Shown: positions 1 to 6,485 of the stretch, one piece after another
Numbering within the stretch: position 1 is the stretch's first letter
Layout of the letters: the number at the start of each line of letters is the position of its first letter
NCBI GenBank assembly: GCA_025362825.1
Contig: JANYFF010000182.1
Span: 1-8,451, forward strand
Direction of reading: 5' to 3'
Origin: Polaromonas sp.
Lineage (GTDB): Bacteria > Pseudomonadota > Gammaproteobacteria > Burkholderiales > Burkholderiaceae_C
Length of the DNA stretch: 8,451 bases
The notes under the pieces: model-generated
Told to the model about the DNA's origin: nothing
The model's database searches: none
Seen by the model: only the letters and a program-made list of their open reading frames with translations
Position numbers and translations under genes: made by a program

Positions 1-2767
1 CCGCTATGTGGTGCTGATGCCGAACAACCCGCGCGGCGGTGGTGTATCACGCCGTATCGAAGGCGAAGACCGGGCCGAGCTTAAAGAAAACATGGACCAG
101 CTGGAGTACCCGCAGGGCTCCAGCATCATCGCCCGCACCGCCGGCATCGGCCGCAGCGCCCCTGAACTCCAGTGGGACCTGAACTACCTGATCAAGCTCT
201 GGACGGCGATTGAAGGTGCCGGCAAGGGCGGCAAGGGCGCTTTCCTGATTTATCAGGAATCGAGCCTCGTGATCCGCGCCATCCGCGACTACTTCAACAG
301 CGACATCGGCGACATCCTGTTCGACACCGACGACGTCTACGAGCAGGCCAAGCAGTTCATGGCCCACGTGATGCCCGAGCACGAGCACCGCGTTAAACGC
401 TACCGCGACGACGCACCGCTGTTCTCACGCTTCCAGATTGAGCATCAGATCGAATCAGCGTACGCACGGACGGTGCAACTGCCGTCCGGCGGCGCGATCG
501 TGATTGACCACACCGAAGCGCTCGTTTCTGTTGACGTGAACTCGGCACGCGCCATCAAAGGCGGCGACATCGAAGAAACCGCTACCCGCACCAACCTCGA
601 AGCGGCTGACGAAGTCGCGCGCCAGATGCGTTTGCGCGACCTGGGCGGCCTGATCGTCATCGACTTTATCGACATGGAAGAGTCGCGCAACCGCCGCGAC
701 GTTGAAAACCGCCTGCGCGATGCGCTGCGCCAGGACCGCGCACGCGTTCAGTTCGGCACCATCAGCAAGTTCGGACTGATGGAAATGAGCCGCCAGCGGC
801 TTCGCCCAGCGCTGTCCGAAGGCGCATCCATCCCCTGCCCGCGTTGCGGCGGCTCCGGCCATATCCGCGATACCGAAAGCTCGGCATTGCAGATTTTGCG
901 AATCATCCAGGAAGAGTCCCTCAAGGACAGCACCGCATCCGTGCTGTGCCAGGTCCCTGTTGACGTTGCATCCTTCTTGCTGAACGAAAAACGCTCGGAA
1001 ATCAGCAAGATCGAAATGAAGCAGCGCATCAACGTGCTGCTGGTTCCTAATAAGACCCTGGAAACGCCAAACTACCGCCTTGAGCGTCTCAAGCACGACG
1101 ACCCGCGCCTGGATAACATTGAAGCCAGCTATAAGATGGCCGACGAGATGGAAGATGCCACCACCGTCACCCGCCGCAGCCAGGAAAAGCACAACAAGCA
1201 GGAGCCTGTCATCAAGGGCGTACTGCCCGATGCGCCGGCCCCTGTGGCTGTACCAAAGCCTGAAACTGCAGCTGTGGTGCCCAAGGCCGCGCCGCGTCCG
1301 GCGCCTGTCGCGCCAGTGAACGCTGCGCCGGCTGAAAAAGGCTTTTTTGGCTGGATCAAGGGCTTGTTCGGCGGCGCTGAAACGCCGGTTGCCGCACCGG
1401 CACCTGAAGTCAAGAAAGACGAACGCAGCGGCGAAGCCCGCCGTGACGGCCGGCCTGAAGGCCGCACGGGTGAACGCAGCGAACGTGGTGGCCGTGATGG
1501 CCGCCGTGGTGGTCGCAGCCGCAATGAACGTGGTGAGCCCCGCGCCGACAGCCGCACGGAGGGTCGCACGGAAGGTCGCGCAGAGGGCCGTCCAGAAGGA
1601 CGTACGGAAGGCCGCCCTGAAGGACGTGCGGACCGCGGCGAAGGCCGTGGTGGCGAGCGCCGTGAGCGCAATCCTGAAAGCCGCGCAGAAGGCGCACGCC
1701 AGGAACGCCCGGACCGTGCGGAACGCCCTGCAGGTGAAGCCCGCGCCGACGCCCCACGCAACGAAAACCGTGAACCACGCGAACCCCGTGAAGCACGCCC
1801 TGAGGGCAACCGTGAAGGCGGCCGCGCAGAGCGCCCACGCCGTGAACGGGGTGAGCGCAGCGAGCGTGGCGGTGAGCGCAGTATCCCGCGCGATGCGGTC
1901 GAGCAGGATCTTGCACTGGCCAACCAGGCTGCCATGGCCGCAGCCATGGGTGGCGAGGCCGCAGCGCCGCGCCAGGAACGCCCTGCAGAGGAAGTCGGCC
2001 GCGAAGGCGGCAACGAGCGCCGCGGCCGTGGCGACCGCAATGGTCGCCGCAACGATCGCCGTGGTGACCGTCCTGAAGAAGGTACAGCAGGCGCTGAAGA
2101 CCGTCCGTTCAATCCTGAAGCTGCACCTTTGGCAGCGCAGGATGCTGACGGCAACGTCAATGCCGCTGCAACGCAGCCAGGCGGCGAGCCGGGTGATGAC
2201 CAGCGCCAGCCGCGCGAACGCCGCAGCCGCGACCGTTATGGCCGTGATCGCCGCGAACGTGGTGAAGGCGAGGCACAAGGCCAGCGCAACGAAGGCAGCG
2301 AGCAAAACCCGGAATCCGCTCCACCGAGAGCCGATTTCGAGTCAAATCAGCCTGTAGCCCCCGAAAAACGGGCACAGCATGCTACTGAATTTGTAGCGCT
2401 TGCCCCGGTAGTTGCACCCGCTGCGCCAGTGGTGGCCGCTGCACCAGTGCCTGCTGCACCCGTACCAGCGCCTGTAAAAGCTGTTGCTCCAGCGTCTGCC
2501 ATTGCAGGCTTGCCAAAAGTCCAGTCCTACGACCTGCCCCTGCAGGACCTGGCACAGGTAGCTGAAGGTTCCGGCCTGCAGTGGGTCAATTCTGACGCTG
2601 CCAAGATCGCACAGGTCCAGCAGGCCATGGCGCTTGAAGCCAAGCCAGTCCACGTCCCCCGCGAACGTGCGCCGGTGGCGGCGTCAACCGAAGGTCCACT
2701 GGTGCTGGTCGAAACCAAACGGGATTTGCGCGACATGCCACTGCCGTTTGAAAAGCCAGTAGCCTGA
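1..2767 (+). CDS. rne: Ribonuclease E, 3' part (5' end lies outside the window)
   Basis: Endoribonuclease that cuts AU-rich single-stranded RNA in mRNA decay and rRNA/tRNA processing, and scaffolds the degradosome at the inner membrane. The frame is open from the left edge (first full codon at 2), starting in the RYVVLMPNNPR segment that follows the S1 domain; roughly 125 N-terminal residues are missing by comparison with E. coli. Visible elements are: RTAG 5'-phosphate sensor (134-145); catalytic Asp in SVDVNSARA (533-535) and in VIDFID (662-664), spaced 43 residues apart as D303/D346 in E. coli; Zn-link CPRC with Cys at 836 and 845, again at E. coli spacing. The second half is non-catalytic: an amphipathic GFFGWIKGLFGG segment (1340-1375), which could bind membrane; an Arg/Glu/Gly-rich disordered arm (about 1409-2287), probably RNA-binding; a Pro/Ala linker; and a C-terminal tail (about 2507-2764) containing LQWVNSD and ending in LPFEKPVA, of a type I recall from Burkholderiales RNase E. 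The long arm excludes RNase G. The linker contains a repeat copy at 2342-2400. Confidence 0.97.
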   Translation, partial: RYVVLMPNNPRGGGVSRRIEGEDRAELKENMDQLEYPQGSSIIARTAGIGRSAPELQWDLNYLIKLWTAIEGAGKGGKGAFLIYQESSLVIRAIRDYFNSDIGDILFDTDDVYEQAKQFMAHVMPEHEHRVKRYRDDAPLFSRFQIEHQIESAYARTVQLPSGGAIVIDHTEALVSVDVNSARAIKGGDIEETATRTNLEAADEVARQMRLRDLGGLIVIDFIDMEESRNRRDVENRLRDALRQDRARVQFGTISKFGLMEMSRQRLRPALSEGASIPCPRCGGSGHIRDTESSALQILRIIQEESLKDSTASVLCQVPVDVASFLLNEKRSEISKIEMKQRINVLLVPNKTLETPNYRLERLKHDDPRLDNIEASYKMADEMEDATTVTRRSQEKHNKQEPVIKGVLPDAPAPVAVPKPETAAVVPKAAPRPAPVAPVNAAPAEKGFFGWIKGLFGGAETPVAAPAPEVKKDERSGEARRDGRPEGRTGERSERGGRDGRRGGRSRNERGEPRADSRTEGRTEGRAEGRPEGRTEGRPEGRADRGEGRGGERRERNPESRAEGARQERPDRAERPAGEARADAPRNENREPREPREARPEGNREGGRAERPRRERGERSERGGERSIPRDAVEQDLALANQAAMAAAMGGEAAAPRQERPAEEVGREGGNERRGRGDRNGRRNDRRGDRPEEGTAGAEDRPFNPEAAPLAAQDADGNVNAAATQPGGEPGDDQRQPRERRSRDRYGRDRRERGEGEAQGQRNEGSEQNPESAPPRADFESNQPVAPEKRAQHATEFVALAPVVAPAAPVVAAAPVPAAPVPAPVKAVAPASAIAGLPKVQSYDLPLQDLAQVAEGSGLQWVNSDAAKIAQVQQAMALEAKPVHVPRERAPVAASTEGPLVLVETKRDLRDMPLPFEKPVA
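1556..1627 (+). repeat. In-frame 12-nt tandem repeat encoding [T/A/P]EGR tetrapeptides
   Basis: Six consecutive degenerate 12-nt units encode TEGR, TEGR, AEGR, PEGR, TEGR, PEGR within the disordered arm of RNase E. Third codon positions vary (GGT, GGC, GGA; CGC, CGT), so the DNA copies have diverged while the peptide pattern stayed. Looser Arg/Glu/Gly repeats continue on both sides. The alternating acidic and basic tetrapeptide is typical of low-complexity RNA-binding arms; copy number may vary between strains. Confidence 0.85.
2342..2400 (-). repeat. Dispersed ~59-bp structured repeat, copy B, inside rne
   Basis: Read on the - strand, this stretch aligns without gaps to the + strand of 6163-6221, with 35 of 59 bases identical. 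Shared parts in order are GCTA...TAGC around a short loop, then TGTG, CCG, then GGGGCTA, AG, and GATTT at the end. Internal pairings are GCTAC (2381-2385) with GTAGC (2393-2397), and CCCG with CGGG around an AAAAA loop (2360-2372). It lies between the Arg-rich arm and the Pro/Ala linker and encodes SNQPVAPEKRAQHATEFVAL in the rne frame, a composition unlike the RE/G-rich sequence just before it. I recall similar palindromic repeats scattered between genes in Comamonadaceae, but family identity is not verified. The ends are uncertain by several bases. Confidence 0.65.
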
Positions 2768-2810
2768 CAACATCCTTCGCCTCCATAAAAGGAGGCAGGA
2801 CTAGCAAAAG

Positions 2811-2846
2811 TGGCCCGTTCGTTTTTAGCGACCGGGCCATTCTTTT
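2811..2846 (+). terminator. rne: Rho-independent terminator after rne, possibly bidirectional
   Basis: Begins 43 nt after the rne stop. The stem TGGCCCG (2811-2817) pairs with CGGGCCA (2833-2839). The stem continues past one mismatch with TCG/CGA and closes on a 7-nt loop, TTTTTAG. It is followed by TTCTTTT. On the - strand the same hairpin is followed by CTTTTG, so it could also stop read-through from the convergent hem operon. A second small hairpin, GCCTCC-ATAAAA-GGAGGC (2779-2796), sits between the rne stop and this terminator; it has no T-run of its own. Confidence 0.85.
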
Positions 2847-3049
2847 GACTGCAGCCAGCTTGCTCGCAGGACAACCGCAAAGGCTGTTATTGAAGGGCTG
2901 GACTGCAAGGACGGCAGCCATGTCTTTTGGCGCTGTCACTTGCAGTGGCACGGGTGCGCTTTCTGCGGCGCAGCGACCATGCCAGCGGCCACCCTGCACG
3001 GCGGCTTCACCACACCGACCCTGCCGTCGGGTGGCGTGATAACACTTGT

Positions 3050-3112
3050 AAAAACCTGCGGCAAGATCGCAACCAGGCAACCAGGCAATAAGGCAAGCCG
3101 CAAGGCCGCAGG
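3050..3112 (-). terminator. Candidate terminator of the hemCDXY operon
   Basis: On the - strand, about 50 nt past the hemY stop, CCTGCGGC (3112-3105) is complementary to GCCGCAGG (3062-3055), which is followed at once by TTTTT (3054-3050). A second 5' arm, CTTGCGGC (3104-3097), can pair with the same 3' arm using one G-U pair and leaves a shorter, 34-nt loop. The loop is longer than in a classic intrinsic terminator, which lowers confidence. The orientation, the GC-rich stem and the abutting T-run fit termination of hemY transcription. Confidence 0.5.
3071..3094 (+). repeat. Short 8-nt tandem repeat in intergenic DNA
   Basis: AACCAGGC occurs twice in a row (3071-3078, 3079-3086), followed by the degenerate unit AATAAGGC (3087-3094). 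It lies in the loop of the candidate hem operon terminator. No function is evident; replication slippage is the simplest explanation. Confidence 0.5.
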
Positions 3113-3160
3113 CAATCCAGCTGGAAAACGCCGCCTCGGCAGCAGGAGAGTCAGGCTGTG

Positions 3161-4450
3161 TTATAGCTGTGCAGCTTGTCGATAGGCGTGCGCGGCAGCT
3201 TCAACATCCTCGCGCTGCTCTGCCAGCAAGGCCAGCGCGCGCCACGCATTGCGATGCAAGCCCGGGTCCTGCAGGCCCAGTGCAGCCTGCGAAAGCAGTT
3301 GCCTGGCCTTGCCCCAAAGCTGGCGGCTCATGCAGGCCATGCCGGCGAGGTACTGTAGGTTCGCATCGCGCGGACGCCCCAGCTGCGCGGCTTCAATACG
3401 CGCCAGCCAGGCCGGATCGATGGAGTCCAGCCCCGACTCAAGCACCGCGATCAGTTTGATGCGCAGGCTGTCACTGATGTCAGATTGCGGCAGCATGGCC
3501 TTGTCCCACACTTGTAAAAGCCAGCCGCGCGCCAGCGCCACGTCACCGTGCAACGCCATCAGTCGCGCCGCTGCCTGAACCACCAGTTCGGGCATGGCGC
3601 GTTCAGTGTCGTCCAGCGCTGCCCAGGCCTGCTGGAGCTGTGCCGGGTCATGCGCATCGTTGAGCAGCTCTAGCGCCAGGCCGCGCACAATACTCTGCGC
3701 CGCAACCGGCGAAAAGGCCCGGTGCTTGGCCAGTAGCCGGGCGGTTTCAAGCGCGGGCATGGTTTGCCGCAACTGCCGTGTGGCCCGTAGTTTCATGCGC
3801 AGCGCCAGTGTGCGTCGGGCTGCGCCCTGCTGCAACTGCTGAAGCCATTCGAGCGCAGAACCCGGGTCGCGGTCGTCCAGTGCCCATCGCGCGGCGCGAA
3901 ACTGCACGCCTTCTCGCACTTCCTGTGCATTGCGCGGCGCCGAGGTCTGCAGGGCCAGTTGCAGGTGCTGGTCGCGCAGGGGCCGGTTTTGCAGCGACTG
4001 CGCGCTTTCGGCGACCAGCAGGTGGGCCAGCGACTGCAGCTGGTTGGAACGGCCGGCACTGTGACCGGTGACCTGGTCAGCGTGCTCTGTCAGCTGGCCC
4101 AGGCTTTTTTCCTGCGTGAGCGCATTCTGTGCAGACTTGGTGGCGCGGATGTAGCGGCCGGCCAGCTGGTGTGCCAGCGCGTCCATCAATGCGCCGTACA
4201 TCGCGCGCTCCTTTTGCTGGGCACGCCAGCGCCTGGCTTCCAGGGGCAATGAAAACACCGCCGAAAGCGCCCGCAGGGCCACGTACAGTAGCGTAAAAAG
4301 GCCTGCCAGCAACAGCACCGTGAGATTGAAGGAAATATCAATCCGGTGCGGCGGCCAGAAGATGGTTACCACTGCCTGGTTGTTGCCGGCAAACAGCGCA
4401 CTGGCGGCCGCAACAGCAAAAAGGGCAAGGAGCCAGAAAGCGGCGCGCAT
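3161..4450 (-). CDS. hemY: HemY family inner-membrane protein
   Basis: 429-residue protein of the proteobacterial HemY type (not the Bacillus protoporphyrinogen oxidase that shares the name). Two N-terminal membrane helices are visible at about residues 3-21 and 42-64, joined by a short loop containing TIFWPPHRIDISFNL, a HemY_N signature. A basic stretch (EARRWRAQQKER) follows, then a long alpha-helical, Ala/Leu/Gln-rich region consistent with TPR-like repeats. The protein is therefore probably anchored in the inner membrane; its molecular role is not established, though genetic position ties it to late tetrapyrrole synthesis. It is the last gene of the operon, starting 17 nt after the hemX stop. 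The ATG is preceded by a weak AGGCAG ribosome site. Length is slightly above the usual ~400 residues. No truncation is seen. Confidence 0.93.
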   Translation of the reverse strand: MRAAFWLLALFAVAAASALFAGNNQAVVTIFWPPHRIDISFNLTVLLLAGLFTLLYVALRALSAVFSLPLEARRWRAQQKERAMYGALMDALAHQLAGRYIRATKSAQNALTQEKSLGQLTEHADQVTGHSAGRSNQLQSLAHLLVAESAQSLQNRPLRDQHLQLALQTSAPRNAQEVREGVQFRAARWALDDRDPGSALEWLQQLQQGAARRTLALRMKLRATRQLRQTMPALETARLLAKHRAFSPVAAQSIVRGLALELLNDAHDPAQLQQAWAALDDTERAMPELVVQAAARLMALHGDVALARGWLLQVWDKAMLPQSDISDSLRIKLIAVLESGLDSIDPAWLARIEAAQLGRPRDANLQYLAGMACMSRQLWGKARQLLSQAALGLQDPGLHRNAWRALALLAEQREDVEAAAHAYRQAAQL

Positions 4451-4467
4451 ATCTGCCTGGCGCTTTC

Positions 4468-5586
4468 TTAGCGGCCCGCAGCCGCAGTGGCCAGCGCTGT
4501 CATGGTCTCGTCCAGACGCGGCAGTTCGCTGGTTTTCAGCTGGCCCTGCACTTGTTGCAGCAACTGCACAGCAGTCTGCGTTTTACGCGAGGCCGGGTCA
4601 AAGTATTTGCCCAGCCAGGCACTGGCGTTGGCCAGATCGGCGCGCGCCGTGTCGGACTGGCGTGACAGCAAACCCAGCCGGGCATTGAGCAGCCGCAGCT
4701 TGAAATTCTCGCGCAGAAAAAACGCCTGCTCCGGCGCCAGCAGCGCGGCTTCAGGCTGGTCAATACGGCTCACGCGCAACAGCTTGCGGGCTTCGTCATG
4801 CACACTGGCGATGATGCGCTGCGACCAGGCCTGCAGGGCGCGCCTGTCGAAAGGCAGCAGCGTTGCATCAGTCTCTTTTGGCGCACCCACCGGGCGCACG
4901 GTAGTGGGGGCTGCAGTCTCGGTTGTAGCGGCGCGCGTGCCTGTATTGCCTACCATGGCATTTGCCAACGGCAATTCGTCTGCAAGGCGGCCCAGCTCAT
5001 CCAGCTTGATCAGCAGCACCGGCACATCGGTCAGGCTGGCCGCCTTGATGCGGTCAGTGTCTTTGGCGATGGCGCGTTGCAACGGATTAAGCCGGGGCTG
5101 TGCCGCGCGTTGCAGCCGCTGGTCGGCCGACCTGAGCGCCGCAATCAGCGGTTCGGCACTGCCGGTTAGTTGCGCTTGCTGCTGCGCCAGGCGCAGGGCC
5201 GATTCAATGTCCACGACCAGATTTTCATCGCGTGAACGCGACAGGCTTTGCATCAGTTCTTCGAGCTGCGAACGCTGCAGGCTGACTTCGCTGATGCGGG
5301 TTTCCTGCAGCGCCAGACGGGCCGCCAGTTCGCGGGTGCCGTCCTGCGCTTGGCGCGCCAGCGTACGGGCTTCTATGGACTGCGCGCCGGAGTCCTGGCT
5401 GCGCCGGGCCAGTTCTTCCTGGATGGAACCGAGCTTTTGCCAGAGCAAGGCGCTGGCAATCAGCCCCGCCGCTGCTGCAACGGCCAGCACCAGCGCCCAT
5501 TTGCGCGGCAGACCTTCGACACGGGGTGTCACTGGCTCGATGTCGGGCGCAGGCAGGGGAGGCAGAACAAGGGAACTTTCACTCAT
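4468..5586 (-). CDS. hemX: HemX family membrane protein (uroporphyrin-III C-methyltransferase-like in name only)
   Basis: 372-residue HemX-type protein. It has a Pro-rich N-terminal tail (residues 1-27), a single membrane helix after RKW (about 31-49), then a long charged helical segment (about 50-118) likely to form a coiled coil. A polar, Thr/Pro-rich linker lies around 215-245. The conserved C-terminal part includes FFLRENFKLRLLNARLGLLSR (about 289-309; the first 20 residues and one more), the segment I use to recognise the family. Many databases call HemX a uroporphyrin-III methyltransferase, but no SAM-binding or CysG-like motif is visible, so that activity should not be assumed. The start ATG overlaps the hemD stop by 4 nt (ATGA, 5583-5586), which suggests translational coupling; no strong ribosome site precedes it. 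The inferred topology places the coiled coil in the periplasm, as for single-pass proteins with a basic residue pair before the helix. Confidence 0.92.
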   Translation of the reverse strand: MSESSLVLPPLPAPDIEPVTPRVEGLPRKWALVLAVAAAAGLIASALLWQKLGSIQEELARRSQDSGAQSIEARTLARQAQDGTRELAARLALQETRISEVSLQRSQLEELMQSLSRSRDENLVVDIESALRLAQQQAQLTGSAEPLIAALRSADQRLQRAAQPRLNPLQRAIAKDTDRIKAASLTDVPVLLIKLDELGRLADELPLANAMVGNTGTRAATTETAAPTTVRPVGAPKETDATLLPFDRRALQAWSQRIIASVHDEARKLLRVSRIDQPEAALLAPEQAFFLRENFKLRLLNARLGLLSRQSDTARADLANASAWLGKYFDPASRKTQTAVQLLQQVQGQLKTSELPRLDETMTALATAAAGR

Positions 5587-6485
5587 GTAGGACCCGATTC
5601 TATCGAGCGCAAGGTGGCCAGGATGTCATTCAGGGCGGGACGTGACGCAACAACAACACCCCAGCCCGCAGAGCGGACGGTTTCAACAATGCGTGGATGC
5701 GTGGCCACTGCCCGCGCTCGCCGCCAGTCCTGGCCAGCCAGCCCTGGCTGCTGCGTCAGATTGGTAACCGCCTGCGAGCTGTTGAACAGCCACACCGACC
5801 CGTCGGTGCTGGCCGCTGCGGCGCGCTGCAGCTGGGTGTGCGTCAAGCGCGGCGCAACGCGCTCATAGACGCTGACAAAATCAACCGTCGCGCCTGTGCC
5901 CTGCCACTGTCGCGCCAGCCAGTCTCGCCCTGCCGGGCCATCGCCATCGCCCCCGTTGGCACCGCGCACGACCAGCACTCTGCCCCCCCGCCAGTCCCGC
6001 TGGCCGACCACCTGCCACAGGGCTTCGGAGTCAAACTGGGCAGCATCCGCCGGCGGCGCGTCTATCTGTTCGGCGGGAACACCGGCTGCGAGCAATGCTG
6101 CTGCCGTACCGGGACCAGGCGCCAGACAGCGCAAACCTGGCGGAACTACCAGTGCAGCATCAATTGCTATACTATTGATAGCGGTATGTGACCGAAATAC
6201 CGGGGCTAGAGCCCGATTTATACCGAAAAAATGGTCCACAGCATTGGTACTGACAAACATACAGGCCGTGTAGCCCGCCAGACCCTGCCGGGCTTGTTGC
6301 AGGTGGGCCACGGCCTCTCTACCAGCCACAGCCGCAATGTCGATCAGCGGCAGCGCTTCGGCATTGAAGCCACCCTCTCGCAATTTTTGAACCCAGTGCC
6401 CGGCATCCGCTGCGGGACGCGTTACCCAAACACGCGTAAGCGCTTGCACAGCCGCCATGTCAGCAAGCCCGCCAATGCGTGGCAT
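5583..6485 (-). CDS. hemD: Uroporphyrinogen-III synthase with an internal repeat-derived insertion
   Basis: Cytosolic enzyme that cyclises hydroxymethylbilane and inverts ring D to give uroporphyrinogen III, the branch point to heme, siroheme and cobalamin. Family landmarks are VWVTRPAADAG near the N-terminus (19-29), FVSTNAVDHFF (77-87), LAPGPGTAAAL (121-131), PPADAAQFDSEALW (144-157), GRVLVVRGANGG (168-179), VSVYERVAP (204-212), WLFNSSQAV (232-240) and ATHPRIVETVRSAGW (261-275). At 300 residues it is longer than E. coli HemD (246). Part of the excess is residues about 88-110, encoded by a ~59-bp structured repeat (6163-6221), in a loop that is normally short and variable. All landmark motifs remain in frame on both sides, so the protein is probably functional. 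The ATG at 6485 shares one base with the hemC stop (TGATG). A second in-frame ATG at 6458 (Met10) would remove a non-conserved leader and is a real alternative. Confidence 0.94.
   Translation of the reverse strand: MPRIGGLADMAAVQALTRVWVTRPAADAGHWVQKLREGGFNAEALPLIDIAAVAGREAVAHLQQARQGLAGYTACMFVSTNAVDHFFGINRALAPVFRSHTAINSIAIDAALVVPPGLRCLAPGPGTAAALLAAGVPAEQIDAPPADAAQFDSEALWQVVGQRDWRGGRVLVVRGANGGDGDGPAGRDWLARQWQGTGATVDFVSVYERVAPRLTHTQLQRAAAASTDGSVWLFNSSQAVTNLTQQPGLAGQDWRRARAVATHPRIVETVRSAGWGVVVASRPALNDILATLRSIESGPT
6163..6221 (+). repeat. Dispersed ~59-bp structured repeat, copy A, inside hemD
   Basis: Low-GC stretch (26 of 59 bases G/C) inside a GC-rich gene, built of nested inverted repeats: GCTAT (6166-6170) with ATAGC (6178-6182); CGGTAT (6182-6187) with ATACCG (6197-6202); GGGC (6203-6206) with GCCC (6211-6214). 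ATACCG recurs at 6220-6225. It aligns gaplessly with the reverse strand of 2342-2400 (35/59 identities). Read in the hemD frame it supplies most of residues 88-110, between FVSTNAVDHFF and LAPGPGT. The GATAGC...GCTAGAGCC-GATTT layout resembles palindromic repeats I recall between genes in Comamonadaceae; this is memory, not a search. The ends are approximate and no target-site duplication is obvious. Confidence 0.7.

Larger units (their letters stand above)
2847..3160. other. Noncoding gap between convergent rne and hemY
   Basis: About 310 bases between the rne terminator and the hemY stop. I see no gene I would support. Short open frames exist on both strands (for example + 2940-3185 and - 2586-3080), but they match no family I recognise, overlap the real genes at their ends and lack convincing ribosome sites. 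The only structure seen is the inverted repeat with T-run at 3050-3112 and a small tandem repeat inside it. Confidence 0.6.

Noticed and set aside
455..2305. Very long open frame antisense to rne (- strand, 616 codons), plus other long frames on both strands over 1129-2357
   Set aside because: They result from the repetitive Arg/Glu/Gly codon pattern of the RNase E arm, which leaves several frames free of stops. The translations are low-complexity Ala/Arg/Phe strings matching no family, while the + frame has clear RNase E motifs.
3041..3053. ACACTTGTAAAA occurring both here and near 3510 in hemY
   Set aside because: The match is only about a dozen bases with no surrounding similarity, so I treat it as coincidence.
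2586..3080. 164-codon - strand open frame spanning the rne end and the gap
   Set aside because: It overlaps the rne 3' end and terminator on the opposite strand, has no recognisable domain and no good ribosome site.
2940..3185. 81-codon + strand frame with Cys pairs (CAFC, CYSC) that could suggest a zinc protein
   Set aside because: It runs over the hemY stop on the opposite strand, the Cys pairs are irregular and the start lacks a ribosome site; chance is more likely.
4468..5586. HemX as a uroporphyrinogen-III C-methyltransferase
   Set aside because: No SAM-binding motifs are visible; the protein is a membrane helix plus coiled coil. The enzyme name is an inherited database label.
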